Shown here one piece after another: positions 48,167 to 57,638 of a stretch of DNA of 64,000 nt. A program made the translations under genes and the position numbers. How positions within the stretch are numbered: the first letter of the stretch is position 1; each line of letters starts with the position of its first letter. The notes beneath the pieces were generated by a model. The model was not told where the DNA came from. It worked only from the letters and a program-made list of their open reading frames with translations, and ran no database searches. This stretch comes from Halobacillus locisalis. Its GTDB lineage: Bacteria; Bacillota; Bacilli; Bacillales; Halobacillaceae. The stretch covers positions 1 to 64,000 of the forward strand of contig NZ_JACEFG010000002.1 in assembly GCF_013694105.1 (NCBI RefSeq), read 5' to 3'.

Positions 48167-48777
48167 AGCAAATAACTGCTACGGGAACTACGATGGACGA
48201 AGCGGTCCAATCAGCACTAGAGCAATTACAAACTTCGAAAGACAAAGTCGATGTTCATGTTATTGATGAAGGGAAAAAAGGATTTCTTGGCTTTGGGTCA
48301 AAACCAGCCATTGTCAAAGTATCCATTCGCAAAACCCCAGTGCAGGATGCCGAGTCTTACATCTCAGAAGTAGCAGCGCAAATGGGTGCTCCTGTCGAAA
48401 TAAAAACAGATGTCCGTGACCGTGATATCACGATGGAACTCGTAAGCGACAAAGTCGCGATGTTGATCGGAAAACGTGGACAAACACTGAACTCATTGCA
48501 ATATTTAGCTCAACTTGCGGTCAACCGTGAGTCGGATCAATTCTATACCGTCATGATCGATGCCGAAGGGTACCGTGAAAGACGCAAAGAAACCTTGCAA
48601 AACTTAGCCGAGCGTCTTGCTGAGAAAGCGATTCGTACCGGCAAAGATGTAAGGATTGAGCCGATGCCTTCTTACGAACGGAAGATCATTCATGCCGCTT
48701 TACAGAATCATAAACAGGTTGAAACGTTGTCTGATGGAAAAGAGCCACGCCGCTTTGTGGTCATTCGTCCGTCGTAA
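48163..48777 (+). CDS. khpB: RNA-binding protein KhpB (Jag/SpoIIIJ-associated)
   Basis: 204 aa, GTG start overlapping the spoIIIJ stop by four bases. Three parts are visible: an N-terminal Jag-N domain ([16 protein letters not shown]), a KH domain with [13 protein letters not shown] (the GXXG is GKRG), and an R3H domain with R-x3-H near [15 protein letters not shown]. With KhpA it binds RNA and affects cell division and wall growth in Gram-positives. Confidence 0.94.
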   Translation: MKQITATGTTMDEAVQSALEQLQTSKDKVDVHVIDEGKKGFLGFGSKPAIVKVSIRKTPVQDAESYISEVAAQMGAPVEIKTDVRDRDITMELVSDKVAMLIGKRGQTLNSLQYLAQLAVNRESDQFYTVMIDAEGYRERRKETLQNLAERLAEKAIRTGKDVRIEPMPSYERKIIHAALQNHKQVETLSDGKEPRRFVVIRPS

Positions 48778-48790
48778 CCGTTTTTTCTTC

Positions 48791-48826
48791 TACTTCTGCC
48801 TTTCTCGGGCAGAAGTCTTTTTTTTG
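48791..48826 (+). terminator. Terminator after khpB
   Basis: ACTTCTGCC and GGGCAGAAGT pair, followed by CTTTTTTTTG. Confidence 0.85.
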
Positions 48827-48871
48827 TTGGCTCATAGGAAGACGAGATTCCTTAATTTTCTCTGGAGAGAG

Positions 48872-48993
48872 GGTAGCTGGGAAATGGATCGCTTTCCGCG
48901 GGGCGGGCGGTGAGCCTCCTCGGTCGTACCTCCCTGCGGGGTCTCACCTGTCCCGCTAAATCCCGCAGGAGTCTCACCATTTCCCAGCTATCC
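48872..48993 (-). repeat. Palindromic dispersed repeat, copy F
   Basis: About 122 bp. Arms GGGTAGCTGGGAAATGG and CCATTTCCCAGCTATCC pair with one mismatch. Opposite orientation to copy G, which begins 90 bp to the right. Confidence 0.88.
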
Positions 48994-49083
48994 TCGTCAT
49001 GGAAAGGATTACGGAATCTAAAGGATGGTCAAAGAAAGTATTGGTTTCACACTATATCTGGTTCCTTTAGGCTTCATAGGGTT

Positions 49084-49205
49084 GAAGAGTTTTGGGGAAC
49101 GGGGAGACTCCTGCAGGATAAAGGTGCATCGTGAGACCCCGCTGGGCGCAGCCCGAGGAGGCTCACGGTACCCTGCGGAAAGCGACTCGTTCCCCAGAAC
49201 TCTTC
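49084..49205 (+). repeat. Palindromic dispersed repeat, copy G
   Basis: About 122 bp. Arms GAAGAGTTTTGGGGAACG and CGTTCCCCAGAACTCTTC pair with one mismatch. Beyond them GGTTCCTTT (about 49060) and AAAGGAACC (about 49222), with CACTAT/ATAGTG, extend the inverted repeat. The gap 48778-49459 holds copies F, G and a DnaA-box pair; no gene. Confidence 0.88.
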
Positions 49206-49282
49206 CGTACTCACAATAGAAAAGGAACCATAGTGGATTAGTAATGAGTGGGGATAATGGTTACAATGAGAGTAGGTATAAG

Positions 49283-49300
49283 TTATTCACATGTGGATAA
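49283..49300. promoter_or_regulatory. Abutting inverted DnaA-box pair before mnmE
   Basis: TTATTCACA (49283-49291) and TGTGGATAA (49292-49300) form an 18-bp near palindrome, the same arrangement as at 43157 and 44550. Confidence 0.6.
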
Positions 49301-49459
49301 CTGAATAGCGCGATTTGCACCTTACTTGCTGTGTTGATATCTTTTCAAAACACCAGGGTGTGTGGTATTCTAAGTTGTTAGTGAATACAAACAACAGCAT
49401 GTTTTTAATAAACGACGTTTTTATAGAGAAAAGACAAAAAATATAGGAGGTGAGCGCGT

Positions 49460-50836
49460 GTGGAAACAGATACGATAACCGCCATTTCAACCCCTATGGG
49501 GGAAGGTGCGATTGCCATTGTCAGACTGAGCGGACCAGAAGCGGTCGCGATCTCGGCGAATCTATTTCAAGGGAAAAATCTCAATGAAGTCGATTCCCAC
49601 ACGATGCATTACGGAAAAATTATCGATCCAGAAACGAAAGAAATGGCGGAAGAAGTCATGGTTTCCGTCATGCGAGCGCCAAAAACGTTCACGCGAGAAG
49701 ATATCGTCGAAATCAACTGCCATGGTGGCCTCGTTTCGGTGAACCGTTTGCTTGAAATCGTCTTAGCCAGTGGAGCTCGTTTAGCAGAGCCGGGCGAATT
49801 TACGAAGCGAGCGTTCATGAATGGCCGGATCGATTTGTCGCAAGCAGAAGCGGTCATGGATTTGATCCGTGCGAAAACCGACCGTGCTATGAACGTGGCG
49901 CTGAAACAGATGGATGGCCGTCTATCTCGATTGATTCAAGATTTGCGCCAGAAACTACTCGAGACGCTTGCGCATGTCGAAGTGAATATTGATTATCCAG
50001 AGTACGACGATGTCGAAGAGATGTCGCATGACATGATGGAACAAAAGACGAAAGAAGTGCATGAAGAAGTGACCCGTATTTTGGATACGGCGCGCCAAGG
50101 AAAGATTTTGCGTGAAGGTCTTGGAACAGCCATCATCGGACGCCCGAACGTCGGGAAGTCCTCCCTGATGAATGCGCTCGTTCATGAGAATAAAGCGATT
50201 GTGACCGAAGTTCCCGGTACGACGCGTGATGTCATTGAAGAGTACGTCAATGTCCGAGGGGTTCCTCTTCGATTGATCGATACAGCAGGTATTCGTGAAA
50301 CGGAAGATATTGTTGAGCGAATCGGTGTCGAGCGCTCCAGACAAGTGCTGAAAGAGGCGGACCTGATCTTATTCGTATTGAATTACGGTGAGGAATTGAC
50401 GGATGAAGATGAGCAGTTACTTGAGGCGATTTCCGATATGAATGTGATTACGATCGTGAATAAGATGGATTTGGAACAAAAGCTTGATATCGATCGTGTG
50501 AAACAATTGGCAGGAGACCATCCGGTTGTCACGACGGCGTTGATTCGGGAAGAAGGCATCGATCAGCTGGAGAATGCGATTTCAGATACCTTCTTTGAAG
50601 GTGATCTTGATGCTGGGGATATGACCTATGTATCGAACGTGCGTCACGTGCAGCTTTTGAAACAAGCCAAAGAGTCCCTGGAAGATGCACAGAACGGTAT
50701 GGCCATGGGTGTGCCGCTCGATGTCGTTCAGATCGATGTTACCCGTACGTGGGAAATCCTCGGTGAAATCGTCGGGGATACCGTAAATGAAAGCTTGATT
50801 GATCAATTGTTCTCTCAATTCTGCTTAGGGAAATAA
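49460..50836 (+). CDS. mnmE: tRNA modification GTPase MnmE
   Basis: 458 aa from the GTG at 49460 (ATAGGAGG upstream). With MnmG it makes 5-carboxymethylaminomethyl-U34 in tRNAs. The N-terminal folate-binding domain ([22 protein letters not shown]), a helical domain, and an inserted GTPase domain (G1 [10 protein letters not shown]3 DTAGIRET, G4 NKMD) are present, and the C-terminal catalytic FCLGK is intact. Confidence 0.97.
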   Translation: METDTITAISTPMGEGAIAIVRLSGPEAVAISANLFQGKNLNEVDSHTMHYGKIIDPETKEMAEEVMVSVMRAPKTFTREDIVEINCHGGLVSVNRLLEIVLASGARLAEPGEFTKRAFMNGRIDLSQAEAVMDLIRAKTDRAMNVALKQMDGRLSRLIQDLRQKLLETLAHVEVNIDYPEYDDVEEMSHDMMEQKTKEVHEEVTRILDTARQGKILREGLGTAIIGRPNVGKSSLMNALVHENKAIVTEVPGTTRDVIEEYVNVRGVPLRLIDTAGIRETEDIVERIGVERSRQVLKEADLILFVLNYGEELTDEDEQLLEAISDMNVITIVNKMDLEQKLDIDRVKQLAGDHPVVTTALIREEGIDQLENAISDTFFEGDLDAGDMTYVSNVRHVQLLKQAKESLEDAQNGMAMGVPLDVVQIDVTRTWEILGEIVGDTVNESLIDQLFSQFCLGK

Positions 50837-50863
50837 TTTTACTATAAAAGGAGAGTCATCTAC

Positions 50864-52750
50864 ATGACATATGATGCAGGGCATTATGACGTAATTGTAA
50901 TTGGTGCCGGTCATGCAGGAGTGGAAGCTGGTTTAGCTGCAGCAAGACGTGGAGCGAAAACCTTGATGCTTTCATTGAACCTTGACCTGGTCGCCTTCAT
51001 GCCATGTAACCCATCCATCGGTGGTCCGGCCAAAGGGATTGTCGTCCGTGAAGTCGATGCACTAGGTGGAGCCATGGGGAAAGTCATTGATAAAACGCAC
51101 ATTCAAATGCGTTTATTGAATACACGAAAAGGTCCAGCTGTAAGAGCGCTACGTGCGCAAGCAGATAAACCTTTGTATATTAAAGAAATGAAGCGTGTGC
51201 TGGAAAGCCAGGACAACTTGACGATGAAACAAGGTATGGTGGAAAAAGTGATTGTCGAAGATGACCAAGTCAAAGGGGTCATCACTGAAACGAAGGCAGC
51301 CTTTTATGCGCCGACGGTTGTTGTGACAACTGGAACCTTCATGCGTGGACGCGTATTGATCGGGGACTTGAGTTATGAAAGTGGACCGAACAACCAGCGT
51401 TCTACCGTATCCCTATCCGAGCAATTGGAAGAGATGGGCATCGAAATGGTTCGCTTCAAAACGGGTACACCGATGCGTGTGAATAGTAAAACGGTCGACT
51501 ATTCGAAAACGGAAATTCAACCGGGAGAAGAAGAGCCACGCTCATTCTCTTATGAAACGACCGAGTTCATCACCGATCAAATTCCGTGTTGGTTGACGTA
51601 CACGAATGAGCACACTCATAAAGTGATCGATGATAATTTAGGATTGTCCGCGATGTATTCAGGTGCGGTCAAAGGGACGGGGCCACGTTATTGTCCTTCG
51701 ATTGAAGATAAGATCGTTCGATTCAATGACAAACCGCGTCACCAAGTGTTCCTAGAGCCTGAAGGTCGCGACACAGAAGAAGTCTACGTACAAGGGCTAT
51801 CCACGTCCTTACCAGAATACGTTCAAAATGAAATGATGCGTACGGTACCTGGACTTGAAAACGCCGAAATCATGCGTGCGGGCTATGCAATCGAGTACGA
51901 TTCCGTTGTACCGACGCAACTATGGCCGACGCTTGAGACGAAGCAGATCTCCGGTTTGTTCACAGCTGGTCAATTAAACGGTACGTCTGGTTATGAAGAA
52001 GCAGCCGGACAAGGTCTGATGGCGGGAATCAACGCCGCTGCGAAAGCTCTAGACCTTGAAACGCTCGTCTTAGACCGCTCACAAGGGTATATTGGCGTCA
52101 TGATTGATGACCTTGTGACAAAAGGGACAAGCGAACCTTATCGTCTCCTGACGTCTCGTGCTGAGTTCCGTTTGATGCTTCGTCATGATAATGCGGATCT
52201 TCGTTTGACCGAAATCGGTTATCAGCTTGGATTGATTCCGGAAGAGCGTTATGAGCGTTTCCAAGAGAAGAAACGCCAGATTGAAGTGGAGAAAAAGCGT
52301 CTGAATAAACTCGTTTTGAAGGCAGATGAGGTGCAAGCTGTGATCGAGGAAGCGGGCGGATCTCCATTGAAGGATGCGCTGCATGCGGTTGATCTACTGA
52401 AGCGCCCAGAAATGAAATATGAACACATCGACCGTGTATCTCCGAGCGAGGAGAACTTGAGCGATGATGTGAAAGAACAAGTCGAAATCCAAATCAAATA
52501 TGCGGGTTATATTAAGAAAGCTCTCGAGCAAATCGACCGCATGAAGAAGATGGACTCGAAGAAAATTCCAGACAATATCGATTATGACGCGATCAACGGT
52601 CTCGCAACAGAAGCTCGTGATCGTCTGAAGAACGTGCGTCCACTATCTGTCGGCCAAGCTTCTCGTGTATCAGGCGTAAACCCGGCGGACGTATCAATTT
52701 TGCTTGTTTATATTGAACAAGGAAATGTTGCCCGTGTGTCTGGTGAATAA
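50864..52750 (+). CDS. mnmG: tRNA uridine modification enzyme MnmG (GidA)
   Basis: 628 aa. FAD-dependent partner of MnmE in U34 modification. The FAD motif [17 protein letters not shown] is at residues 11-27, followed by [13 protein letters not shown] and later the [20 protein letters not shown] motif; the C-terminal helical domain binds MnmE and tRNA. It lies 27 bases after mnmE. Confidence 0.97.
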   Translation: MTYDAGHYDVIVIGAGHAGVEAGLAAARRGAKTLMLSLNLDLVAFMPCNPSIGGPAKGIVVREVDALGGAMGKVIDKTHIQMRLLNTRKGPAVRALRAQADKPLYIKEMKRVLESQDNLTMKQGMVEKVIVEDDQVKGVITETKAAFYAPTVVVTTGTFMRGRVLIGDLSYESGPNNQRSTVSLSEQLEEMGIEMVRFKTGTPMRVNSKTVDYSKTEIQPGEEEPRSFSYETTEFITDQIPCWLTYTNEHTHKVIDDNLGLSAMYSGAVKGTGPRYCPSIEDKIVRFNDKPRHQVFLEPEGRDTEEVYVQGLSTSLPEYVQNEMMRTVPGLENAEIMRAGYAIEYDSVVPTQLWPTLETKQISGLFTAGQLNGTSGYEEAAGQGLMAGINAAAKALDLETLVLDRSQGYIGVMIDDLVTKGTSEPYRLLTSRAEFRLMLRHDNADLRLTEIGYQLGLIPEERYERFQEKKRQIEVEKKRLNKLVLKADEVQAVIEEAGGSPLKDALHAVDLLKRPEMKYEHIDRVSPSEENLSDDVKEQVEIQIKYAGYIKKALEQIDRMKKMDSKKIPDNIDYDAINGLATEARDRLKNVRPLSVGQASRVSGVNPADVSILLVYIEQGNVARVSGE

Positions 52751-52767
52751 GCTAAGGGGATGAAGCT

Positions 52768-53484
52768 ATGGATACGAATACGTTTGTGCAAGCCTTGCAA
52801 GAACAGGGGATCGAACTGAATGATAAGCAGATCGATCAATTTCAACGCTATTTCGATATTCTCGTCGAATGGAATGAAAAGATGAATTTGACAGCGATCA
52901 CGGATCAGGAAGGTGTTTACCTTAAGCATTTCTATGATTCGCTGACAGCTGCTTTCTATCACGATTTCACGAAGGAACTACGAATTTGCGATGTGGGGGC
53001 GGGCGCTGGATTTCCTAGCCTGCCTCTGAAGATCGTCTTTCCACAATTGAAAGTGACAATCGTCGACTCTTTGAAAAAACGAATCACGTTTTTGAACCAC
53101 TTAGCCCACGAATTGGAGCTGGATAATGTCGCTTTTTATCACGATCGTGCGGAAAACTTCGGGAAAAACGACGGATTCCGTGAAGGATACGACCTTGTCA
53201 TGGCTCGCGCAGTTGCTCGAATGAGCGTCCTTAGTGAGTTGTGTTTGCCACTTACGGCGAAAGGCGGGCACTTCATGGCGATGAAAGGTCCGAACTTGAA
53301 AGATGAAATGGAAGATGCGAACGTGGCCATTCAGACGGTCGGCGGAGAAGTGAAAGATGTCTTCACGTTCCATTTGCCGGAAGAGGACAGTGAGCGAAAC
53401 ATCGCGATTATTGAAAAACGAAGAAAAACACCTAAGAAATATCCTCGTAAAGCGGGTACACCGAATAAGCAACCGATAGAATAA
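52768..53484 (+). CDS. rsmG: 16S rRNA (guanine-N7)-methyltransferase RsmG
   Basis: 238 aa. RsmG (GidB) methylates G527 of 16S rRNA; loss gives low-level streptomycin resistance. The SAM-binding motif [19 protein letters not shown] and the [17 protein letters not shown] segment are present. The C-terminus is basic ([18 protein letters not shown]), as in the family. It follows mnmG by 17 bases; noc normally comes next but is about 8 kb away here. Confidence 0.96.
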   Translation: MDTNTFVQALQEQGIELNDKQIDQFQRYFDILVEWNEKMNLTAITDQEGVYLKHFYDSLTAAFYHDFTKELRICDVGAGAGFPSLPLKIVFPQLKVTIVDSLKKRITFLNHLAHELELDNVAFYHDRAENFGKNDGFREGYDLVMARAVARMSVLSELCLPLTAKGGHFMAMKGPNLKDEMEDANVAIQTVGGEVKDVFTFHLPEEDSERNIAIIEKRRKTPKKYPRKAGTPNKQPIE

Positions 53485-53490
53485 GAAGAA

Positions 53491-53522
53491 GACGACTCTC
53501 GTTATGGGAGTCGTTTTTTTGT
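53491..53522 (+). terminator. Terminator of the mnmE-mnmG-rsmG operon
   Basis: ACGACTC and GAGTCGT pair, followed by TTTTTTT. Confidence 0.85.
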
Positions 53523-53589
53523 TTGCAATCCCTCAGCACAACTACAGAGTCTCTTTTATAGTATGATGAAGAAAAAGGGGGCTGATGCG

Positions 53590-54315
53590 ATGAGACGATT
53601 CATCAAGTATGCTTCAATCAGTCTTGGAGTCTTACTCCTCGTTGGAGTGCTCGGTTTCTATATATGGAGTCAGCAGACATATGAAGCATCAGGGAATTTA
53701 GAGGAATGGGTCGTTCAGGTCGATCAAACGGATTTCGGTGTTGTGTATGAGCCGAACGGTGAACCTGAAGGTGGTGTTGTTCTCTATCCAGGAGCGAAGG
53801 TTGAACCAGAGGCCTACAGCTACATAGCTGAGAAGCTCTCAGAGAATGGATTTGTAACAGGGGTCCCGGATGTTAGGCTGAATCTAGCTCTGTTAGATAC
53901 GAATAAAGCGCAAGAATTGATGGACCAATATCCATCCGTTGAAAAGTGGTATATCGGAGGGCATTCTCTCGGGGGAGTTGCGGCGGCTTCCTTTGTGAGC
54001 CAGCATGAGACAGATGGTTTGATTTTGCTTGCTGCTTATCCGACGGAAGGAAATAGCTTCGAGAATACGGACTTTCCGATTTTATCGATTTATGCAGAGA
54101 ATGATGGGTTAACGACGTTAGGTAAAGTAGAAGAAACGGAAGAATATCTGTCTGATCAGACGACGATGTACAAAATCGAAGGAGGAAATCACGCTCAGTT
54201 TGGCGTGTACGGAGAACAGAAGGGGGATATGGCTGCTGATATCTCGGTGATGGAGCAACAAGATGAAATCGTTCAGGTGATCTTAGAATGGTTGCGTCAA
54301 TCAGATGATTCATAG
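53590..54315 (+). CDS. Membrane-anchored alpha/beta hydrolase
   Basis: 241 aa from the ATG at 53590. An N-terminal anchor (SISLGVLLLVGVLGFYIW, residues about 9-26) is followed by an alpha/beta hydrolase fold with the nucleophile elbow GGHSLGG, YAENDGLTT with the acid residue and the catalytic His in GGNHAQFG. It fits the Abhydrolase_5 group. The substrate is unknown; the active site should face outside. Confidence 0.87.
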   Translation: MRRFIKYASISLGVLLLVGVLGFYIWSQQTYEASGNLEEWVVQVDQTDFGVVYEPNGEPEGGVVLYPGAKVEPEAYSYIAEKLSENGFVTGVPDVRLNLALLDTNKAQELMDQYPSVEKWYIGGHSLGGVAAASFVSQHETDGLILLAAYPTEGNSFENTDFPILSIYAENDGLTTLGKVEETEEYLSDQTTMYKIEGGNHAQFGVYGEQKGDMAADISVMEQQDEIVQVILEWLRQSDDS

Positions 54316-54334
54316 TCTCTTCTCGTTCGCTTCT

Positions 54335-54371
54335 AAAAAGAGAGCCCGATTCTGGTATGAATCGGGCTCTC
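54335..54371 (-). terminator. Terminator after the acetate transporter gene
   Basis: GAGAGCCCGATT and AATCGGGCTCTC form a 12-bp stem; TTTTTAG follows on the minus strand. Confidence 0.85.
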
Positions 54372-54377
54372 GAATGT

Positions 54378-54992
54378 TTATTTAAAAACGCCAAATGGTT
54401 GGCCAACGGGAAGTGTCACTTTACCGAAGTGTGTGTTCAACACACTCGCAGCAGAACCGTAGAAACTGAGCAGGGCAATACCGAGTTCAGAAACAGCAGC
54501 AAGCGTGTGCATCGCTTCCGGCATAATGCCTAACGTCGATAGAGATAGTCCTATAAATAAGAAATCGATGAGAACGAAAATATAGAATAGGACTTTGTGC
54601 GTTTCCATCGCACCGATCGTCATAAACACACTGAAAATCAAGTAACCGACATAGGCGATCCCTAGTTGTTTCGGGTCAACGGCTTGAGCTGCAGCTTCAC
54701 CGAACACACCGAACTGGATCAGCCAAGACGTTCCGACACCAAGCCAGAAGAGACCGAAGGCTCCAAAAGCGGTTGTTCCGAACGTATTGTTATGTTTAGC
54801 ATCAAGCATACTTGCGATCAACTGTGCGATTCCACCAAGAAAAATAGCCCACGGCAATACGAAGGATACGCCTTCTGTCCACCCTAATTTGGCTGACGAA
54901 GCGACAAGCGTAACCATGGCTAAACCGAATAATCCGATGGCGGACGGATCAGCCGATACCATTTGTACTTTTTGCGTTTGTGATTGATTCAT
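54378..54992 (-). CDS. Acetate uptake transporter (GPR1/FUN34/SatP family)
   Basis: 204 aa with six membrane segments, from the ATG at 54992 (AAGGAGGAATGC upstream). The family signature with NP-x-[AV]GL is present in degenerate form as DPSAIGLFGLAMVTL near the N-terminus. Members move acetate or succinate across the membrane. The acetyl-CoA synthetase gene acsA lies elsewhere in the window (13154), a plausible metabolic partner but not a neighbour. Confidence 0.85.
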   Translation of the reverse strand: MNQSQTQKVQMVSADPSAIGLFGLAMVTLVASSAKLGWTEGVSFVLPWAIFLGGIAQLIASMLDAKHNNTFGTTAFGAFGLFWLGVGTSWLIQFGVFGEAAAQAVDPKQLGIAYVGYLIFSVFMTIGAMETHKVLFYIFVLIDFLFIGLSLSTLGIMPEAMHTLAAVSELGIALLSFYGSAASVLNTHFGKVTLPVGQPFGVFK

Positions 54993-55110
54993 GTTGCATT
55001 CCTCCTTACACATACCTAGCTAATTTACATAAGAAAAGAGGGGAATGCAAGACTAAATCAGATGTAAGCGAAACTTTCATTTATAATCGATCGTTTAAGG
55101 AGGACATACA

Positions 55111-55599
55111 GTGAAAATCGTCGTTTTATCCGATACACACATGCCAAAAAAAGCCAAGCATCTCCCTGATCGATTGCTTAAGGAATTGCCGGATGCTGAT
55201 CACATCATCCATGCCGGAGATTGGCAGACGCTTGAGGTTTATGACCACTTGAAAACATTCGCTCCTGTTCATGGCGTTTATGGAAACGTCGATGGAGAAG
55301 AGATCGAATCTCAGTTTCCCTATAAGCAAATCCTAGAATTTGAAGGAAGAAGGATTGGACTTATCCACGGCCACGGCGAGAAGAAAACAACCGAAAAAAG
55401 AGTCATAGAGGCATTCGAAGATGAAGAGCTGGATCTCATCATCTTCGGTCACTCCCATCTTCCCCTTGTGCGATACGTGAACAAAATGATGCTGTTCAAC
55501 CCGGGATCGGTCACAGACAAACGTAAACTTCCTTGTTTTTCGTTTGGAATCATCACAATCGATGAAGACCTTCACACCGAGCATGTGTTTTATAAGTAG
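55111..55599 (+). CDS. YfcE/MJ0936 family metallophosphoesterase
   Basis: 162 aa, GTG start with AAGGAGGAC upstream. All metallophosphoesterase motifs are there: DTHMP, GDW, GNVD, HGH and GHSH (FGHSHLPLV). The enzymes hydrolyse phosphodiesters with two metal ions; the natural substrate is uncertain. It is convergent with the Nei-type gene, and the 21-bp array lies between. Confidence 0.9.
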   Translation: MKIVVLSDTHMPKKAKHLPDRLLKELPDADHIIHAGDWQTLEVYDHLKTFAPVHGVYGNVDGEEIESQFPYKQILEFEGRRIGLIHGHGEKKTTEKRVIEAFEDEELDLIIFGHSHLPLVRYVNKMMLFNPGSVTDKRKLPCFSFGIITIDEDLHTEHVFYK

Positions 55600-55626
55600 C
55601 TCTCTTGTTTCCCATGAAAAGGGGAT

Positions 55627-55738
55627 TCGGACAAAAGATTTGCTTTATCGGACATCCACACGCGTTATTCAGACATGGTACGCAGCAATCCGGACATCTG
55701 TTTGGGTTAATCGGACAAGCCGCGACCTTTTTCGGACA
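55627..55738. repeat. Six TCGGACA units exactly every 21 bp
   Basis: TCGGACA or one-base variants start at 55627, 55648, 55669 (TCAGACA), 55690 (CCGGACA), 55711 and 55732. The 14 bases between units differ, although they tend to end in TTA/AAT/TTT. The period is two helical turns. It begins 28 bp after the phosphoesterase stop and overlaps the last codons of the Nei-type gene. Confidence 0.92.
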
Positions 55739-56561
55739 AATCCTCATCCTGACAGGTTGGGCAATAATAACAGCGTCTTGAGCCCGCGCGGAATTTGATG
55801 ATTTCCGTCCCATCGATCCGACAAGGTTGTCCTTCACGATTGAACACCCAGTGCCTGTAGTCTCGCCGCTTCACGCCTTCCGCTTTCAAACGTTCGGCAA
55901 GCTCCAAATCATTGGTGATGCCCTTGTGCTGATAGGATTGCCACATCAGATCGATGCTTGCTTGTGCTGCTTTCTTTAATTGCTCTTCTGTACAATCGAT
56001 GGGGCGTAACTCAGGGTGGATTCCCGCAACGAATAAAATCTCGCTTCTCAAGTAATTCCCGATTCCACCGATGAACGCTTGATCAAGCAGAAGCGTGGTC
56101 CATTTCCGCCGTTCGAAGCGGCGTTCATGAAATCGGTCCACGAGTTGCTCAGCCGTCACGTCTTCACTTAATAGGTCAGGTCCTACTTTTGATACAAATG
56201 GATGGTCAGGAACTTCCTCATCACGCATGACTTCTATATCAGAAGCGCTGTACAGGAGTGCCGATTTCTTTTCATTATGGATGGCCAGACGTAGCTGTCG
56301 GTTGGTCTTCGGGTAGTTGTAGGCATTTCGGGTGTACCATTTTCCGTATAGTTGATTGTGAGAGTAGATCGTATAGCCATTATCGAAGCGGATCAGCATG
56401 GCTTTTCCTTTCGTATCGACCCTGAGAATATAACGTCCTTTCAAAAGATCTTCGTAGTCTTGCAAGTGTTCAAAGGCAAAGGATATGTCGAGGACGGGTC
56501 TTCCGACCATGGCTTTTTCAACAAAATCAGCGGCTTTTCTTATTTCAGGACCTTCTGGCAT
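55707..56561 (-). CDS. Fpg/Nei family DNA glycosylase (endonuclease VIII-like)
   Basis: 284 aa. These enzymes remove oxidised bases and cut the strand. The N-terminal MPEGPE provides the catalytic Pro1 (after Met removal) and Glu; the helix-two-turn-helix is FIGGIGNYLRSEILF. The zinc finger is unusual: one Cys in PCRIDG where two are expected (CxxC), then RRCYYCPTCQ with three. The last codons (DLSEKGRGLSD) come from two units of the 21-bp array, so the natural end may have been extended by the repeat. Bacillus Fpg-type enzymes usually end soon after CPTCQ. Confidence 0.88.
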   Translation of the reverse strand: MPEGPEIRKAADFVEKAMVGRPVLDISFAFEHLQDYEDLLKGRYILRVDTKGKAMLIRFDNGYTIYSHNQLYGKWYTRNAYNYPKTNRQLRLAIHNEKKSALLYSASDIEVMRDEEVPDHPFVSKVGPDLLSEDVTAEQLVDRFHERRFERRKWTTLLLDQAFIGGIGNYLRSEILFVAGIHPELRPIDCTEEQLKKAAQASIDLMWQSYQHKGITNDLELAERLKAEGVKRRDYRHWVFNREGQPCRIDGTEIIKFRAGSRRCYYCPTCQDEDLSEKGRGLSD

Positions 56562-56624
56562 AGCAAACGCTCCCTTCTACTTCTTTATTTTGAGAAGGAA
56601 GCGTTGAAATTGCAACGTTCATGC

Positions 56625-57491
56625 TTAGCTCGATGTGTACAAGCCGCCGTCGATATGAATGACTTGGCCGGTCATATAGCTTGAATCATCAGATGCGAGC
56701 AATACGTAACTCCCGACGTGTTCAACAGGTTGTCCAGGTCGTCCCATCGGGGTATCGGTTCCGAAATTCGCCACTTGATCGGCTTCGAAAGTGGATGGAA
56801 TCAGTGGTGTCCAAATCGGTCCTGGCGCGACTCCGTTGACGCGGATGCCTTTTGAAACGAGCTGTTTGGCAAGTGATCGTGTAAATGCGACGACAGCGCC
56901 TTTCGTTGCGGTGTAATCGACGAGCTGTTCATTCCCTACATAAGGTGTCACAGATGCGGTATTGATGATTGAGCTTCCTTGCTTCAAGTGCGGAAGGGCG
57001 GCCTTAGTCAAATGGAACATGGAGAAAATATTGGTCTTGAATGTACGTTCCAGCTGCTCCGCTGTGATGTCCAATAAATCATCGGTCGGGTGCTGTTCTG
57101 CGGCATTGTTGACGAGAACATCCAACTTACCGAATGTATCGATCGTTTGCTGGACCACGTGTTTGCACACATGCTCTTCTCCGATATCCCCAGGAATTAA
57201 GAGGGCGCGCTTCCCTTCTGCCTCGATCAGCTGTTTCGTCTTCTCTGCATCTTCATGTTCATCTAAGTAATTAATGACAACGTCGGCTCCTTCTTTCGCA
57301 AAACCAATCGCGACCGATTTTCCAATACCACTATCACCGCCCGTAATGAGCGCTACTTTCCCCTCTAACTTTTGTCCGCTCTGGTAATCCGTGTCTGCAT
57401 GAACGGGTTGTGGGTTCATATCCGCTTCGACACCGGGCTGACGTGGCTGCTCTTGGGGTGGTTGTCCGCCTACTTGTGGCTTTTTATTCAT
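56625..57491 (-). CDS. SDR family oxidoreductase (YdaD/YhxC type)
   Basis: 288 aa. A Pro/Gln-rich N-terminal extension (about 40 residues, MNKKPQVGGQPPQEQ) precedes the short-chain dehydrogenase domain with TGGDSGIGKSVA, NNAAE, and the YTATKGA catalytic Tyr/Lys. This extended form is typical of Bacillus general-stress SDRs. Substrate unknown. The ATG has AGGAGAGAG upstream. Confidence 0.9.
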   Translation of the reverse strand: MNKKPQVGGQPPQEQPRQPGVEADMNPQPVHADTDYQSGQKLEGKVALITGGDSGIGKSVAIGFAKEGADVVINYLDEHEDAEKTKQLIEAEGKRALLIPGDIGEEHVCKHVVQQTIDTFGKLDVLVNNAAEQHPTDDLLDITAEQLERTFKTNIFSMFHLTKAALPHLKQGSSIINTASVTPYVGNEQLVDYTATKGAVVAFTRSLAKQLVSKGIRVNGVAPGPIWTPLIPSTFEADQVANFGTDTPMGRPGQPVEHVGSYVLLASDDSSYMTGQVIHIDGGLYTSS

Positions 57492-57638
57492 ATATGACTC
57501 TCTCCTTTTATATGTTTTTATCCAAAGTATTCCACTAAAATGACAGACTTACACCGGTCTTTTCTCAACTTGGAAGAACCGAGAGAAGCTTTCTCAACAA
57601 ACTGAAAAGATGACGAGCTTGTGCTCGCCACCTTTTTC

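Noticed and set aside
55627-55738. CRISPR array
   Set aside because: The repeated unit is only 7 bp, spacers are 14 bp, and no cas gene is near.
55544-55837. Cys-Pro or Arg-Thr heptad repeat proteins encoded across the 21-bp array
   Set aside because: The open frames exist only because the period is a multiple of three; they overlap real genes on both strands and have no ribosome site.
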